A DNA stretch of 59,980 nt. Origin: Paracidovorax konjaci (GTDB taxonomy: Bacteria > Pseudomonadota > Gammaproteobacteria > Burkholderiales > Burkholderiaceae_C). Below, piece by piece: positions 50,239-59,691 of this stretch. The first letter of the stretch is position 1, and each line of letters starts with the position of its first letter. The notes beneath the pieces were generated by a model. The model searched no databases and was not told the DNA's origin. It saw nothing but the letters and a program-made list of their open reading frames with translations. The DNA is taken from NCBI RefSeq assembly GCF_900112675.1, contig NZ_FOMQ01000007.1, positions 226,750 through 286,729 of the forward strand, written 5' to 3'. The translations under genes and the position numbers were made by a program.

Positions 50239-51346
50239 GGATCTTCTGCACATCGCTCGTGCCCTCGTAGATCTGGCACACCCGCACGTCGCGGTAGATG
50301 CGCTCCACGGGGAAGTCGTTCACCACGCCGTACCCGCCCAGCGTCTGGATGGCCGCGCTGCACACGCGCTCGGCCATTTCGCTCGCGAAGAGCTTGGCCA
50401 TGGCCGCTTCCTTCAGGCAGGGGCGGCCCGCGTCGCGCAGGGCCGCGGCATGCCAGATGAGCTGGCGCGCGGCCTCGATCTGCGTGGCGCAGTCGGCCAG
50501 GCGGAAGCCCACGGCCTGGTGCTGGAAGATCGGCTGGCCGAAGCTCTCGCGCTCCTTGGCGTACTGCATGGCCACGTCGAACGCGCTGCGCGCCATGCCC
50601 ACGCTCTGCGCGGCGATGCCGATGCGCCCGCCCTCCAGGGCGCCCAGAGCGATCTTGTAGCCCTCGCCTTCCGCACCGAGGAGGTTTTCCGCCGGAATGC
50701 GGCACTGGTCGAAATGGATCTGCGCCGTGTCGCTGCTGTGCTGCCCGAGCTTGTCCTCCAGCCGCGCGACGGTGTAGCCCGGCGCGTCGGTCGGCACGAG
50801 GAACGCGCTCATGCCGCGCTTGCCGGCCGCTTTGTCGGTCACGGCGATCACGATGGCCACGTGGCCGTTCTTGCCGCTGGTGATGAACTGCTTCACGCCG
50901 TCGATCACGTAGGCATCGCCCTCGCGCCGGGCCGTGGTGCGCAGCGCCGAGGCGTCGGAGCCCACGTGCGGCTCGGTGAGGCAGAACGCGCCCAGCATCT
51001 CACCGCGCGCGAGCGGCGCCAGCCAGCGGCGCTTTTGCGCCTCGCTGCCGTAGCGCATCAGGATGGCGTTCACGGGGCAGTTGGTCACGCTGATGGCGGT
51101 GCTGGTGCCGCCGTCGCCCGCGGCGATCTCCTCCAGCACCAGCGCCAGCGAGAGGGTGTCCAGGCCCGCGCCGCCGTATTCCTCGGGCACGCAGATGCCG
51201 TAGGCGCCGAGCGCTGCCAGGCCCTGGTGCGCTTCGCGCGGGAAGTGGTGCTCCTTGTCCCACCGGGCGGCGTGCGGCCACAGCTCGCTCTGCGCGAAAT
51301 CGCGCACCGCGTCGCGGATCATTTCCTGGTCCTGGGTCAGCAGCAT
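50189..51346 (-). CDS. acyl-CoA dehydrogenase with phage-encoded C-terminus
   Basis: A 385-residue FAD enzyme that oxidises a short- or branched-chain acyl-CoA and passes electrons to ETF. It has [20 protein letters not shown], the FAD segment [34 protein letters not shown], and [17 protein letters not shown] with the catalytic Glu in YEGTSD. The last part (about ten residues, [10 protein letters not shown], to the stop at 50189) lies on DNA that also encodes the recombinase C-terminus on the other strand. The phage insertion therefore replaced the native end while sparing the active site. It heads toward the junction from SDR, thiolase and AceK genes. Confidence 0.88.
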   Translation of the reverse strand: MLLTQDQEMIRDAVRDFAQSELWPHAARWDKEHHFPREAHQGLAALGAYGICVPEEYGGAGLDTLSLALVLEEIAAGDGGTSTAISVTNCPVNAILMRYGSEAQKRRWLAPLARGEMLGAFCLTEPHVGSDASALRTTARREGDAYVIDGVKQFITSGKNGHVAIVIAVTDKAAGKRGMSAFLVPTDAPGYTVARLEDKLGQHSSDTAQIHFDQCRIPAENLLGAEGEGYKIALGALEGGRIGIAAQSVGMARSAFDVAMQYAKERESFGQPIFQHQAVGFRLADCATQIEAARQLIWHAAALRDAGRPCLKEAAMAKLFASEMAERVCSAAIQTLGGYGVVNDFPVERIYRDVRVCQIYEGTSDVQKILIQRSLANTFPGQAYA

Positions 51347-51393
51347 GTCGTTGTCTCCATCCAATCGTTCATCGTCGTTCCATGGGGGCCGTG

Positions 51394-52062
51394 CTACCAG
51401 TGCGCGGCGCGGCGTCCGTCGTGGTGCAGCAGCCGGCCCCGGTCGGCGGGCGTGACGCCCTCCAAAGCCGTGCGCATGCCGCGCACGCTGTCTTGCACGT
51501 CCAGCGCGCCGTCCTCGCCGCCCATGTCGGTGCGGACCCAGCCGGGGTCCAGCGTGATGAGCGTGGCGCCGGGGTAGTCGTGCTGCGCCGACGCCACGGC
51601 CATGTTGAGCGCGGCCTTGCTGGTGCGGTAGAGCCAGGCGCCGCTGTTCGGCACGCTGCCGATCAGCGACATCGTGGACGAGAGGAAGGCGAACACGCCG
51701 CCCGCATCCGCCACCAGCGGCGCCACCTGGGGCAGTGCCTGCATCGCGCCGAGCACGTTGGTGTGCATGACGGCATCGAAGTCCTCGCGCGTGGGCGGCG
51801 TGCGCGCATCCGGGCGGCGGATCACGCCGGCCACGTAGAGGGCCAGGCCGATCTTTTCGCCATCGAGTTGCCACGACAGGCCGCTCACGCTCTCGGGCCG
51901 CGCGACGTCCACGGTCAGCGGCTCGGCGCCGAGGGCCTGCACGCGCGCGCGGCCGGCATCGTCGCGCACGGTGGCGATCACGCGGCGGCCCGCTTCGCGG
52001 TACTGCCGTACGAACTCCAGGCCGATGCCCCGGGAAGCGCCAATGACAAGAATCGGGTCCAT
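51394..52062 (-). CDS. short-chain dehydrogenase/reductase
   Basis: A 222-residue Rossmann-fold oxidoreductase. The cofactor motif is IGASRGIGLEFVRQY (about residues 7-21). VDVARPESV, the catalytic Ser region AFLSSTMSLIGS and the YRTSKAAL motif (YXXXK, about residues 145-149) are all present. The sequence resembles the C-factor/SDR subfamily. The substrate is unknown. It lies between the acyl-CoA dehydrogenase (47 bp) and thiolase genes, probably co-transcribed, with repeat copy D in the gap to the thiolase. Confidence 0.83.
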   Translation of the reverse strand: MDPILVIGASRGIGLEFVRQYREAGRRVIATVRDDAGRARVQALGAEPLTVDVARPESVSGLSWQLDGEKIGLALYVAGVIRRPDARTPPTREDFDAVMHTNVLGAMQALPQVAPLVADAGGVFAFLSSTMSLIGSVPNSGAWLYRTSKAALNMAVASAQHDYPGATLITLDPGWVRTDMGGEDGALDVQDSVRGMRTALEGVTPADRGRLLHHDGRRAAHW

Positions 52063-52084
52063 GGATGCCTTTCAGGCTCCCGCA

Positions 52085-52139
52085 GGCTCCATGCCGGCGG
52101 ATTCATTCAATAGTTTGCTATTAAAAATATAGCAATCAT
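52085..52139 (+). repeat. palindromic repeat copy D (intergenic hairpin)
   Basis: The left arm CTCCATGCCGGCGGATTCAT is followed by TCAATAG and the hairpin TTGCTAT (52115-52121), 7-nt loop, ATAGCAA (52129-52135). It lies between the thiolase and SDR genes. Except for a slightly shorter stem it is the same as copy C. Confidence 0.85.
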
Positions 52140-52175
52140 GTTCCAGCCCGGCGCGGCGGCCGGGCCGGCGCCGCC

Positions 52176-53363
52176 TCACACCAGTTCGATGGCCATGGCC
52201 GTGCCCTCGCCGCCACCGATGCACAGCGTGGCCAGGCCACGCGTCTTGCCGCGCGCCTTCAGCGCATGGATCAGCGTGACGAGGATGCGCGCGCCGCTCG
52301 CACCGATGGGGTGGCCCAGCGCGCAGGCCCCGCCGTTCACGTTGACGATGTCGTGCGCCACGTCCAGCTCCTTCATGAGCGCCATGGGCACGACGGCGAA
52401 CGCCTCGTTCACTTCCCACAGGTCCACGTCGCGCACGCTCCAGCCGGCTTTCTCCAGGGCCTTGTGCGTCGCGCCGACGGGCGCGGTGGAGAACCACTCG
52501 GGCTCCTGCGCGTGCATGGCGTGGCCCACGATGCGCGCGAGGGGCTGCGCGCCCAGGCGCCTGGCCGTCGATTCGCGCACCATCACAAGCGCGGCCGCGC
52601 CGTCGTTGATGCTGGAACTGGAAGCGGCGGTGATGGTGCCGTCCTTGCGGAAGGCGGGCTTGAGCGTGGGGATCTTGTCCAGCCGCACCTTGCCGGGCCC
52701 CTCGTCGGCCGAGACCACCGTCTCGCCCGCGCGCGTCTTCACGGTCACCGGGGCGATCTCCGCCGCGAAGGCGCCGGAATCGGTGGCCGCCTTGGCGCGC
52801 TGCACGCTGGCCACGGCGAACGCATCCTGCTCCTCGCGCGTGAAGCCGTATTTGGCGGCGCAGTCCTCGCCGAAGGTGCCCATCGAGCGGCCGGGCTCGT
52901 AGGCGTCCTCGAGGCCGTCGAGCATCATGTGGTCGAAGATGCGGTCATGGCCCAGGCGGTAGCCGCCACGGCCCTTCTGCAGCAGGTACGGTGCGTTGGT
53001 CATGCTCTCCATGCCGCCGGCAACGATCACCTCGTGCGAGCCGGCCAGCAGCATGTCGTGCGCGAACATCGCGGCCTTCATGCCCGAGCCGCACATCTTG
53101 CTCAGCGTGACCGCGCCCGCGCTCTTGGGCAGACCGCCCTTGAATCCGGCCTGCCGTGCAGGCGCCTGGCCCTGGCCGGCCATCAGGCAGTTGCCGAACA
53201 GCACTTCGCCCACCAGCTCCGGCGCGATGCCCGCGCGCTCCACGGCCGCGCGGATCGCCACGCCGCCCAGATCGTGCGCGGCGAGGCTGGCGAAATCGCC
53301 CTGGAATGCGCCCATGGGGGTGCGGGCGGCGCCGATGATGACGATGGGGTCCTGGGGTTGCAT
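52176..53363 (-). CDS. acetyl-CoA acetyltransferase (thiolase)
   Basis: A 395-residue thiolase that condenses or cleaves acetoacetyl-CoA. The first catalytic Cys is in TLSKMCGSGMKAAM (about residue 91), the His in NVNGGACALGHPIGASGAR and the second Cys in TLCIGGGEGTAMAIELV at the end. PIVIIGAARTPMGAFQGDF is the usual thiolase start. In context it would complete leucine breakdown by splitting acetoacetyl-CoA from HMG-CoA lyase product, though other fatty-acid roles are possible. Start ATG 53363. Confidence 0.9.
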   Translation of the reverse strand: MQPQDPIVIIGAARTPMGAFQGDFASLAAHDLGGVAIRAAVERAGIAPELVGEVLFGNCLMAGQGQAPARQAGFKGGLPKSAGAVTLSKMCGSGMKAAMFAHDMLLAGSHEVIVAGGMESMTNAPYLLQKGRGGYRLGHDRIFDHMMLDGLEDAYEPGRSMGTFGEDCAAKYGFTREEQDAFAVASVQRAKAATDSGAFAAEIAPVTVKTRAGETVVSADEGPGKVRLDKIPTLKPAFRKDGTITAASSSSINDGAAALVMVRESTARRLGAQPLARIVGHAMHAQEPEWFSTAPVGATHKALEKAGWSVRDVDLWEVNEAFAVVPMALMKELDVAHDIVNVNGGACALGHPIGASGARILVTLIHALKARGKTRGLATLCIGGGEGTAMAIELV

Positions 53364-53442
53364 GCGGATGTCTCCTGGTGGGAAAGGGATGGATGGAATG
53401 CGGGCGCGGGGCCGCCGGTGCGCTGCCGGCCAGGCCCCGCGA

Positions 53443-55281
53443 TCACGAAGGCGTGGGAGGCGGCGCAGCCGCGCCGCCGTGCGGGAACCGCCGGTCGGCG
53501 TCGTAGGGGAACACGTCGTACATGTGCCCGGCCTGGATGCGCTCCTTGTGCGACTGCCAGAACGCCGGGTCGAGCAGATCGGCGTGGTGGCGCAGGAACA
53601 CCTCGCGCACCGCATCATTGCCCAGCAGGAAAGGGCCGAACGTCTCGGGGAAGACATCCCGGGGGCCCACGGCCCACCAGACCTCGCCCGAGAGTTCGTC
53701 TTCTTCGTTGCGTGGCGCGGGCACGCGGCGGAACTGGCAGTCGGTGAGGTATTCGATCTCGTCGTAGTCGTAGAACACGACCTTGCCGTTGCGCGTGACG
53801 CCGAAGTTCTTCCAGAGCATGTCGCCGGGGAAGATGTTGGCGGCCACGAGGTCCTTGATCGCGTTGCCGTACTCCACCACGCTGTGCTCCACCTGCCGGC
53901 GCGCGCGTGCGTCGTGCAGGCCGGTATCGAACGCTTCCTGCAGGTAGATGTTGAGCGGGATCATCCGGCGCTCGATGTAGACGTGCTTCAGGATCACCTC
54001 GACCTGGCCGTCGCCGTCGCGGTCGCTGATCTCCAACTGGCTCGGCGCGAACTTCTCGATCTCGGCGATGAGTTCATCCTCGAAGCGCTCGCGCGGGAAC
54101 GCCACCTCGCTGTACTCCAGCGTGTCGGCCATGCGCCCCACGCGGTCGTGCTGCTTCACGAGCAGGTACTTGCCCTTGATCTGCTCGCGCGTCGTGTCCT
54201 TCTGCGGCGGGTAGTAGTCCTTGATGACCTTGAACACGAACGGGAACGAGGGCAGGTCGAACACCAGCATCACCATCCCCTTGATGCCGGGCGCGATGCG
54301 GAAGCGGTCGCTGGAATAGCGCAGGTGGTGCAGGAAATCGCGGTAGAAGAGCGTCTTGCCCTGCTTGGCAAGGCCGAGCGCGTTGTACAGCTCCGCGCGC
54401 GGCTTGCGCGGCATGAGGCTGCGCAGGAACTGCACGTAGGCGCTCGGGATCTCCATGTCCACCATGAAATACGCCCGCGCGAAGCTGAACAGCATCTGCA
54501 GATCGTCCTCGCCGAAAAGCGCCGCATCGATCACGTAGCGGCCGCCGGGGCCGTGCAGGATCGGCAGCGCGAACGCGAACTCCTGGAAGCCGTTGATGAT
54601 CTTGCCGACGAGGTAGGCGCCCTTGTTGCGGTAGAACAGGCTGGACAGCACCTGGATCTGGAAGTTGGCGCGCCACTTGCCCGGCCCGAGCCGCTCCAGC
54701 AGCACGCCGGCCACGCGCGCGGTGTCGCGCGCCAGATCCTCGAAATCTCCCTGCAGCTGGAAGTTGTCTACGACACGCACCAGCGTCTCCTGCAGCGTGG
54801 CGGGCGCGGGATAGTAGGCGCGGTAGGTGGGCCGCGCGCCGGGCTCGTCGTTCTCGAGGTATTCGGTGCTGATCGCCGGGCGCACGAAGATGAAATCGTT
54901 GTGGAAGTGCGTGCGGTGCAGGATCTTGGTGGTCACCGAATTGAAGAAGGTCTCGGCCAGCTCCGGCTGGCGGTGCCCCACCAGCAGGCCGATGTAGTGC
55001 AGCTTGACCTGGTACCACACCTCCATCGGCTGCTCTCCGGCGGCGAACTCCTTCTCGAGCCGCCGCACGCACTCCTTCACGCGCAGGTCGTAGAACTCGA
55101 TGCGCTCGCGCTGCGCGCGTTGCTGTCCGGGCCAATCCGAGGTTTCGAAACGGTGCTTGGCCCGTGCGGACTCCGCCCGGAACAGGCGGTAATGGCGGTT
55201 GAATCCATCCATCATCGCCTGCGCGATGCCGTAGGCCGCAGGGGAATCGAGGCGCCGGGGAAACATGGTCGGCTGCTCCAT
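53443..55281 (-). CDS. aceK: isocitrate dehydrogenase kinase/phosphatase
   Basis: A 612-residue bifunctional enzyme that phosphorylates and reactivates isocitrate dehydrogenase, diverting carbon to the glyoxylate shunt on acetate or leucine-derived acetyl-CoA. Recognised from [22 protein letters not shown] (ATP-binding Lys), [24 protein letters not shown] (catalytic loop and metal-binding Asp) and the N-terminal regulatory part. The length fits AceK. The ATG at 55281 is right because [20 protein letters not shown] matches the family start. It overlaps nothing and follows the carbonic anhydrase by 26 bp, so it may be in the LiuR-controlled operon. Confidence 0.92.
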   Translation of the reverse strand: MEQPTMFPRRLDSPAAYGIAQAMMDGFNRHYRLFRAESARAKHRFETSDWPGQQRAQRERIEFYDLRVKECVRRLEKEFAAGEQPMEVWYQVKLHYIGLLVGHRQPELAETFFNSVTTKILHRTHFHNDFIFVRPAISTEYLENDEPGARPTYRAYYPAPATLQETLVRVVDNFQLQGDFEDLARDTARVAGVLLERLGPGKWRANFQIQVLSSLFYRNKGAYLVGKIINGFQEFAFALPILHGPGGRYVIDAALFGEDDLQMLFSFARAYFMVDMEIPSAYVQFLRSLMPRKPRAELYNALGLAKQGKTLFYRDFLHHLRYSSDRFRIAPGIKGMVMLVFDLPSFPFVFKVIKDYYPPQKDTTREQIKGKYLLVKQHDRVGRMADTLEYSEVAFPRERFEDELIAEIEKFAPSQLEISDRDGDGQVEVILKHVYIERRMIPLNIYLQEAFDTGLHDARARRQVEHSVVEYGNAIKDLVAANIFPGDMLWKNFGVTRNGKVVFYDYDEIEYLTDCQFRRVPAPRNEEDELSGEVWWAVGPRDVFPETFGPFLLGNDAVREVFLRHHADLLDPAFWQSHKERIQAGHMYDVFPYDADRRFPHGGAAAPPPTPS

Positions 55282-55307
55282 CGGAACTCCTTGGGGCGAT
55301 CCGCCGG

Positions 55308-55970
55308 CTATTCGCGGCGGCGGTCGGCCACGCCCTGCACCGCGGCCTTGTAGACGGCATCGAGCCCTTCGGTGCCCGACACCGTCATGTTCAGGTTGTT
55401 GATGAGGCCATCCTTCAGGCCATAGCACCACCCGTGCAGCGTGACCTTCTGGCCCCGCGCCCAGGCGTCGGCCATGACGGTGGTCTGCGCGGTATTGACC
55501 ACCTGCTCGATGGCGTTCAGTTCGCACAGCGCATCGAGCTGCCAGCCCGCCGGGATCGACGAGATCAGCGCCCGGTGGCGGTCGCGCACATCCTTGACGT
55601 GGCGTATCCAGTTGTCCGCCAGGCCCACACGGATGTCTTCCAGCGCCGCGCGCACACCACCGCAGCCGTAGTGGCCCACCACCATGAGGTGCTCGACCAG
55701 CAATTGGTCCACCGCGTACTGGATCGTGGAGAGGCAGTTCAGGTCCGTGGGCACCACCACGTTCGCCACGTTGCGGTGCACGAACACTTCTCCGGGCTCC
55801 AGCCCGGTGATCTGGTTGGCCGGTACGCGGCTGTCGGAACATCCCACCCACATGTAGCGGGGCTTCTGCTGGGCCATCAGGCCCGTGAAGAAGCCAGGCC
55901 GCTCCCCCTCCATCCGAGCGGCCCAGGCCCGGTTGTGGACAAACAATTCTTCGATATCGGGAGCGGTCAT
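55308..55970 (-). CDS. can: beta-class carbonic anhydrase
   Basis: A 220-residue zinc enzyme converting CO2 to bicarbonate. The zinc ligands are in [10 protein letters not shown] (Cys, Asp-Arg pair, about residues 42-49) and [16 protein letters not shown] (His and Cys). Length and motif equal E. coli Can. Bicarbonate is a substrate of the methylcrotonyl-CoA carboxylase of the leucine pathway, so its place behind isovaleryl-CoA dehydrogenase makes sense. Start ATG 55970, 30 bp after the isovaleryl-CoA dehydrogenase stop. Confidence 0.92.
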   Translation of the reverse strand: MTAPDIEELFVHNRAWAARMEGERPGFFTGLMAQQKPRYMWVGCSDSRVPANQITGLEPGEVFVHRNVANVVVPTDLNCLSTIQYAVDQLLVEHLMVVGHYGCGGVRAALEDIRVGLADNWIRHVKDVRDRHRALISSIPAGWQLDALCELNAIEQVVNTAQTTVMADAWARGQKVTLHGWCYGLKDGLINNLNMTVSGTEGLDAVYKAAVQGVADRRRE

Positions 55971-56000
55971 ACAGCTGCTTTCTGGGGATTGCGGGAAACG

Positions 56001-57188
56001 TCAGGCGGTTTCGGAGAACAGTTCGCGGCCGATCAGCATGCGGCGGATCTCGCTGGTGCCTGCTCCGATTTCGTAGAGTTTCGCATCCCGCCAGAGTCGG
56101 CCCAGCGGGTACTCGTTGATGTAGCCGTTGCCGCCGAAGATCTGGACGCCTTCGCCCGCCATCCAGGTGGCCTTCTCGGCGCACCAGAGAATGACCGAAG
56201 CGCAGTCCTTGCGCACCTGCCGCACATGCTCCGTGCCCAGCATGTCGAGGTTTTTCGCGACGGTGTAGGCGAAGGAACGGCCGGCCTGGAGCACGGTGTA
56301 CATGTCAGCCACCTTGCCCTGGATGAGCTGGAACTCGCCGATGCTCTGGCCGAACTGCTTGCGGTCGTGGATATAGGGCACCACGTTGTCCATCACCGAT
56401 TGCATGATCCCGAGCGGACCGCCCGTGAGCACCGCACGCTCGTAATCCAGGCCGCTCATGAGCACCTTCGCGCCACCGTTCACCTGGCCCAGGATCTGGC
56501 TGGCCGGCACCTCGACGTTCTCGAACACCAGTTCACCCGTATGGCTCCCACGCATGCCGAGCTTGTCGAGCTTCTGCGCAATGCTGAAGCCTTTCATGCC
56601 TTTCTCAATGAGGAATGCCGTCACCCCGCGCGCACCGAGTTCCGGTTCGGTTTTGGCATAGACCACCAGCGTGTCGGCGTCGGGGCCGTTGGTGATCCAC
56701 ATCTTCGTACCGTTCAACAGGTAGTAGCCGCCCTTGTCGTCGGCCCGCAGCTTCATGCTGATGACATCGGAGCCGGCGCCCGGCTCGCTCATGGCCAGTG
56801 CGCCCACGTGCTCGCCCGAAACCAGCTTCGGCAGGTACTTGCGTTTCTGCTCTTCCGAACCGTTGCGGTGGATCTGATTGACGCAGAGGTTGCTGTGCGC
56901 GCCATAGGAGAGCCCGACGGAGGCGCTGGCCCGCGAGATCTCTTCCATGGCGACCATGTGCGCCAGGTAGCCCAGTTGCGCACCACCGTACGCTTCGGAC
57001 ACCGTCACGCCCAGCACGCCCAGCTCACCCATCTTGGTCCACAGATCCATCGGGAACTGGTCGGTCCGGTCGATCTCTGCAGCCCGGGGGGCGATCTCCG
57101 CCTGCGCGAATTCCCGTACGGCATCGCGCAAAGCATCGATGTCTTCACCCAGTTGGAAGTTCAGCCCAGGCAGTGTGGAAATGCTCAT
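56001..57188 (-). CDS. liuA: isovaleryl-CoA dehydrogenase
   Basis: A 395-residue FAD-dependent acyl-CoA dehydrogenase that makes 3-methylcrotonyl-CoA from isovaleryl-CoA. Typical parts: [53 protein letters not shown] (FAD), and [19 protein letters not shown], where the Glu in YERAVL occupies the position of the isovaleryl-CoA dehydrogenase catalytic base (helix G), not the late YEGTSD position; the late motif here is [18 protein letters not shown]. The promoter region upstream contains a 20-bp LiuR operator. First gene of the LiuR regulon here. Confidence 0.92.
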   Translation of the reverse strand: MSISTLPGLNFQLGEDIDALRDAVREFAQAEIAPRAAEIDRTDQFPMDLWTKMGELGVLGVTVSEAYGGAQLGYLAHMVAMEEISRASASVGLSYGAHSNLCVNQIHRNGSEEQKRKYLPKLVSGEHVGALAMSEPGAGSDVISMKLRADDKGGYYLLNGTKMWITNGPDADTLVVYAKTEPELGARGVTAFLIEKGMKGFSIAQKLDKLGMRGSHTGELVFENVEVPASQILGQVNGGAKVLMSGLDYERAVLTGGPLGIMQSVMDNVVPYIHDRKQFGQSIGEFQLIQGKVADMYTVLQAGRSFAYTVAKNLDMLGTEHVRQVRKDCASVILWCAEKATWMAGEGVQIFGGNGYINEYPLGRLWRDAKLYEIGAGTSEIRRMLIGRELFSETA

Positions 57189-57331
57189 GTGTGGTGTCTC
57201 CTTCAATGGTTGCAACGCCCGTCGCGGAATCGGAACGGCCATGCATGCGCACCCGGCAGATCGCAGTTTGACGAAGACAGGCCTGCAAGGCCGTCAACCG
57301 TACCGCGCCGCAAATGCAAGAACGCATGATA

Positions 57332-57351
57332 TGACGTTTACGTAAACGTCA
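57332..57351. promoter_or_regulatory. LiuR-type operator upstream of liuA
   Basis: TGACGTTTACGTAAACGTCA is a perfect 20-bp palindrome, directly beyond the liuR stop and 144 bp before liuA. As remembered, the LiuR consensus of proteobacteria is of this TTGACGTTTACGTAAAC form. Confidence 0.85.
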
Positions 57352-57352
57352 A

Positions 57353-57766
57353 TTATGAAGCATTCCGGCCCTTTGCAGATTTGCCTACTTTCAGAAGCAA
57401 CGAACGCGCCTCTCGTTCATGCTCCCGGATTTCATCGAGATTGGCTTGCAGATCGGCCATCTGCTCCTCCAGCTGTTTCCGATGGCTGGCCAGAACATCC
57501 AGGAATTTCTGCAGTTGCACGCCGGTATCCCGCGGACTGTCGTAGAGATCGATGATCGATTTCGCCTCTGCGAGAGAGAGGCCCAGCCGTTTGGCACGCA
57601 GGGTGAGCCGCAACCGGGTCCGATCCCGCGCGGAATACAGGCGCGTGCGCCCCCCTGGCCCCGTGCGTTCGGGCTGCAGCAGTCCCATGTCCTCGTAAAA
57701 ACGCATCGCCCGCGTGGTGAGATCGAACTCCTTGGCGAGGTCGCTGATGGTGTAGGTGGTGGCCAT
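57353..57766 (-). CDS. liuR: MerR-family regulator LiuR
   Basis: A 137-residue MerR-type repressor/activator of branched-chain amino acid degradation. The winged helix (TYTISDLAKEFDLTTRAMRFYEDMGLLQPERTGPGGRTRLYSARDRTRLRL) is followed by the long dimer coiled coil (VLASHRKQLEEQMADLQANLDEIREHEREA). No metal-binding cysteines are present, as in LiuR and unlike CueR. It lies just upstream of liuA on the same strand, with a LiuR palindrome on each side, so it regulates itself and the operon. Confidence 0.88.
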   Translation of the reverse strand: MATTYTISDLAKEFDLTTRAMRFYEDMGLLQPERTGPGGRTRLYSARDRTRLRLTLRAKRLGLSLAEAKSIIDLYDSPRDTGVQLQKFLDVLASHRKQLEEQMADLQANLDEIREHEREARSLLLKVGKSAKGRNAS

Positions 57767-57816
57767 GGGTGAGAGGACAGAGCGGCAGGAATCAGCGCCG
57801 CCCGATGGAAGTCGGG

Positions 57817-57832
57817 TTGACGCGCACGTCAA
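57817..57832. promoter_or_regulatory. second LiuR-type operator, upstream of liuR
   Basis: TTGACGCGCACGTCAA, with perfect 6-bp arms (TTGACG/CGTCAA) and centre CGCA, lies 51 bp before the liuR start. It shares the TTGACG half-site of the liuA operator, suggesting autoregulation. Confidence 0.7.
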
Positions 57833-57953
57833 TCGTAACGCAGCCCATTGCTTCGATCCGCTGGGGTTTGCCTGAGAAGGAAGAGAGATAGCCGAGGCAC
57901 TCTGCATCCCCGGTCGATGGATGTGATGTTGCCCCCGTATTCCCGGCCCCGTC

Positions 57954-58868
57954 CTATTCGCAATAAAGCGCCCGGTCAGCCTTTGCGGCCTGCTGCCGCC
58001 TGAACTCCCGAGGCGAACGCATTTTCAGCGACGAGTGCGGATGCACCTCGTTGAAGTGCTCGAAGGCCGCCGGCAGTTGCGCCAGAACCGTCCGTGCGTC
58101 ACGCAGATCCATGCGGGCCACGTAGTCGCGCTTGAAGGTGTTCACGAAGCTCTCGGCCATGCCGTTGCTCTGCGGGCTGCAGACGGGCGTGTTGATGGGC
58201 TTGAGGCCCAGCGCACGCGCCAGTGCCCGGGTGTCCGCTGCGATGTAGGCCCCACCGTTGTCGCTGAGGAACTCCAGCTCCTGGCCTACCGGCACCGCCT
58301 CCACCGAGCCGAAGCGGCGCTCCACGGCCTCGATGAGCATCTCGCGCACCGGCTCGCCTGGCAGTCCTTTTCCCTCCCAAGCCCGCCAGGCCATCACCTC
58401 GCGGTCGCAGCAATCTTTCGTGAAGGTGGCCGTCACAGTCTGGCCCGAGTCGCACTTGATTTCCAAGCCGTCGGAGCACCAGCGCAGGTTGCTGCGCGAG
58501 ACCGCCACACGGCCCTCATGGGTGCGTGCGGACTGACGCCGGCGTGGTGCATTGGGCAGCAGCAGGTCGGCTGCCGCCATCACGCGATAGACGCGCTTGG
58601 CATTGACCCTGGGGCCGCCCAGCGCAGCGCGCTGGCGGTTGACCAAGGCACAGGCACGCCGGTAGCCATAGCTGGGCAACTGCGCAATCTCTTGGCGCAG
58701 TTCAGCAAGCAGCCCGGTATCGTCTGTGGGCGTGCGGTGACTGCGGCCATCCCTCCAGTCTTCATCGCGCCCCAGCAGGTCGCGCACATGCGAGCGCGCC
58801 AACCCCATCGTCCGGCAGACCGTTTTCACTGCTCGTCCCCGGGCAACAAGGGCGAGCGCGCAATCCAC
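57954..58868 (-). CDS. IS3-family transposase OrfB (catalytic)
   Basis: A 304-residue DDE integrase/transposase. An N-terminal HTH_21 region ([40 protein letters not shown]) precedes the rve domain: the first Asp in WCSDGLEIK, the second in [12 protein letters not shown], and the Glu in [16 protein letters not shown]. It is normally made as OrfAB by -1 frameshifting on the A7 run at 58869-58875 (A AAA AAG on the - strand), just at the edge of this frame. All three acidic residues are intact, so the element is probably active. Confidence 0.87.
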   Translation of the reverse strand: MDCALALVARGRAVKTVCRTMGLARSHVRDLLGRDEDWRDGRSHRTPTDDTGLLAELRQEIAQLPSYGYRRACALVNRQRAALGGPRVNAKRVYRVMAAADLLLPNAPRRRQSARTHEGRVAVSRSNLRWCSDGLEIKCDSGQTVTATFTKDCCDREVMAWRAWEGKGLPGEPVREMLIEAVERRFGSVEAVPVGQELEFLSDNGGAYIAADTRALARALGLKPINTPVCSPQSNGMAESFVNTFKRDYVARMDLRDARTVLAQLPAAFEHFNEVHPHSSLKMRSPREFRRQQAAKADRALYCE

Positions 58869-59218
58869 TTTTTTTCTGCGGCGTACTCCACGGCTTCCTT
58901 GAGGATTTCGTTCTCTAGCGTCTTCTTGCCCAGTACGCGCTGGAGCTTGGCGATTTCCGCGCGGGCAGCAGCCAGCTCGGACGCCGGCACCACGGCTTCA
59001 CCAGCAGACACGGCGGTCAAGGCTCCCTGTCGTTCGAGCTTGCGCCACTGGAACAGCAGCCCCGCCGAGACGCCTTCCTGCCGAGCCACCAGCGACACGC
59101 TCATGCCTGGTTCGTAGGTGCGGCGCACCAGTGCCGACTTCTCCGAGAGGGACCAGCACCTGCGGCGCTGGTCTTTAACGACTACCTCTACTGACTCCGT
59201 ATGCCTAGTCATATGCAC
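58826..59218 (-). CDS. IS3-family transposase OrfA
   Basis: A 130-residue DNA-binding partner. A helix-turn-helix is seen at about residues 22-60 ([39 protein letters not shown]), then a leucine-zipper-like helix ([31 protein letters not shown]) for multimerisation. The frameshift site AEKKW lies near residue 117; without shifting the protein ends [11 protein letters not shown]. Start ATG 59218. Confidence 0.85.
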   Translation of the reverse strand: MHMTRHTESVEVVVKDQRRRCWSLSEKSALVRRTYEPGMSVSLVARQEGVSAGLLFQWRKLERQGALTAVSAGEAVVPASELAAARAEIAKLQRVLGKKTLENEILKEAVEYAAEKKWIARSPLLPGDEQ

Positions 59219-59282
59219 AGTCCTGTTCCTATCTCCAAAGATAAGCGACAGGACGGGGCCGGGGAATCAGGGGGCTATATCA

Positions 59283-59639
59283 GGCCAACCGGCAACTAGC
59301 AATCGCCGCAGGAAACCGGATTCAGCCTTGGAACCGTGCTGCTCCAGATCCGTGCGCACACTGCAGGCCGAAAATCTCCTGACCGGGCATCTATCGGCCA
59401 CGGTTCGACAGCAGATCGCGCAGAGGTAGATGCAATCCTATGAGCGCTGAGCATCAACAGGCCAACGATCCGGTATTTGCTGCTGCTTTAGTGGACGTTC
59501 ATTGGACAATGAGTCTGGATTGCGCTTTACACAGCATCGTTGCCATTTCGTCCCGCTGTCGCAATTTAGCGGCGATGCATCAGATGCAGAGTGAAGCAAT
59601 CTTTGCGTCTCCAGTCCGAATTTCGGATGCTGAATTCCA
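59283..59639. other. non-coding stretch between the IS element and the rRNA operon tail
   Basis: A 357-bp region. It has no gene I can support; the one open frame runs into the rRNA terminator and 5S gene. It may be older degraded DNA, given its lower GC. Confidence 0.45.
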
Positions 59640-59676
59640 AAGCAAAACGCCCTCAGACCGAGTTGATCTGAGGGCG
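59640..59676 (-). terminator. rRNA operon terminator
   Basis: CGCCCTCAGA (59648-59657) pairs with TCTGAGGGCG (59667-59676), a perfect 10-bp stem with a 9-nt loop, followed on the - strand by GTTTTGCT. It follows the 5S gene. Confidence 0.87.
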
Positions 59677-59691
59677 ATTTGGGCTGTAGGA

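Larger units (their letters stand above)
41305..50240 (+). mobile_element. integrated filamentous phage (inovirus) genome
   Basis: This roughly 8.9-kb stretch has clearly lower GC and different codon use from both flanks and carries the ordered module set of an inovirus. In order: repressor, small regulatory ORFs, hairpin origin, RstA-like replication initiator, ssDNA-binding protein, signal-bearing 76-aa coat protein, TspB-like adsorption protein, pVI-like protein, Zot, and a serine recombinase. There is no secretin gene, so extrusion would rely on a host secretin. The left end is between 41299 and 41353. The right end is between the recombinase stop (50238) and the acyl-CoA dehydrogenase codons. 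I could not define attachment repeats; only a 5-bp TGAAT is shared (41311 and 50232). All genes look intact. Confidence 0.87.
57924..59282 (-). mobile_element. IS3-family insertion sequence
   Basis: A complete 1.36-kb element with two overlapping transposase frames and terminal inverted repeats. The left end reads TGATGTTGCCCCCGTATTCC and continues CGGCCCCGTCCT; the right end, on the other strand, reads TGATATAGCCCCCTGATTCC and continues CCGGCCCCGTCCT. These match except for a few positions and a one-base indel. I could not find a target duplication: the flanks ATG and GGC differ. It sits between liuR and the rRNA operon tail. Confidence 0.85.
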
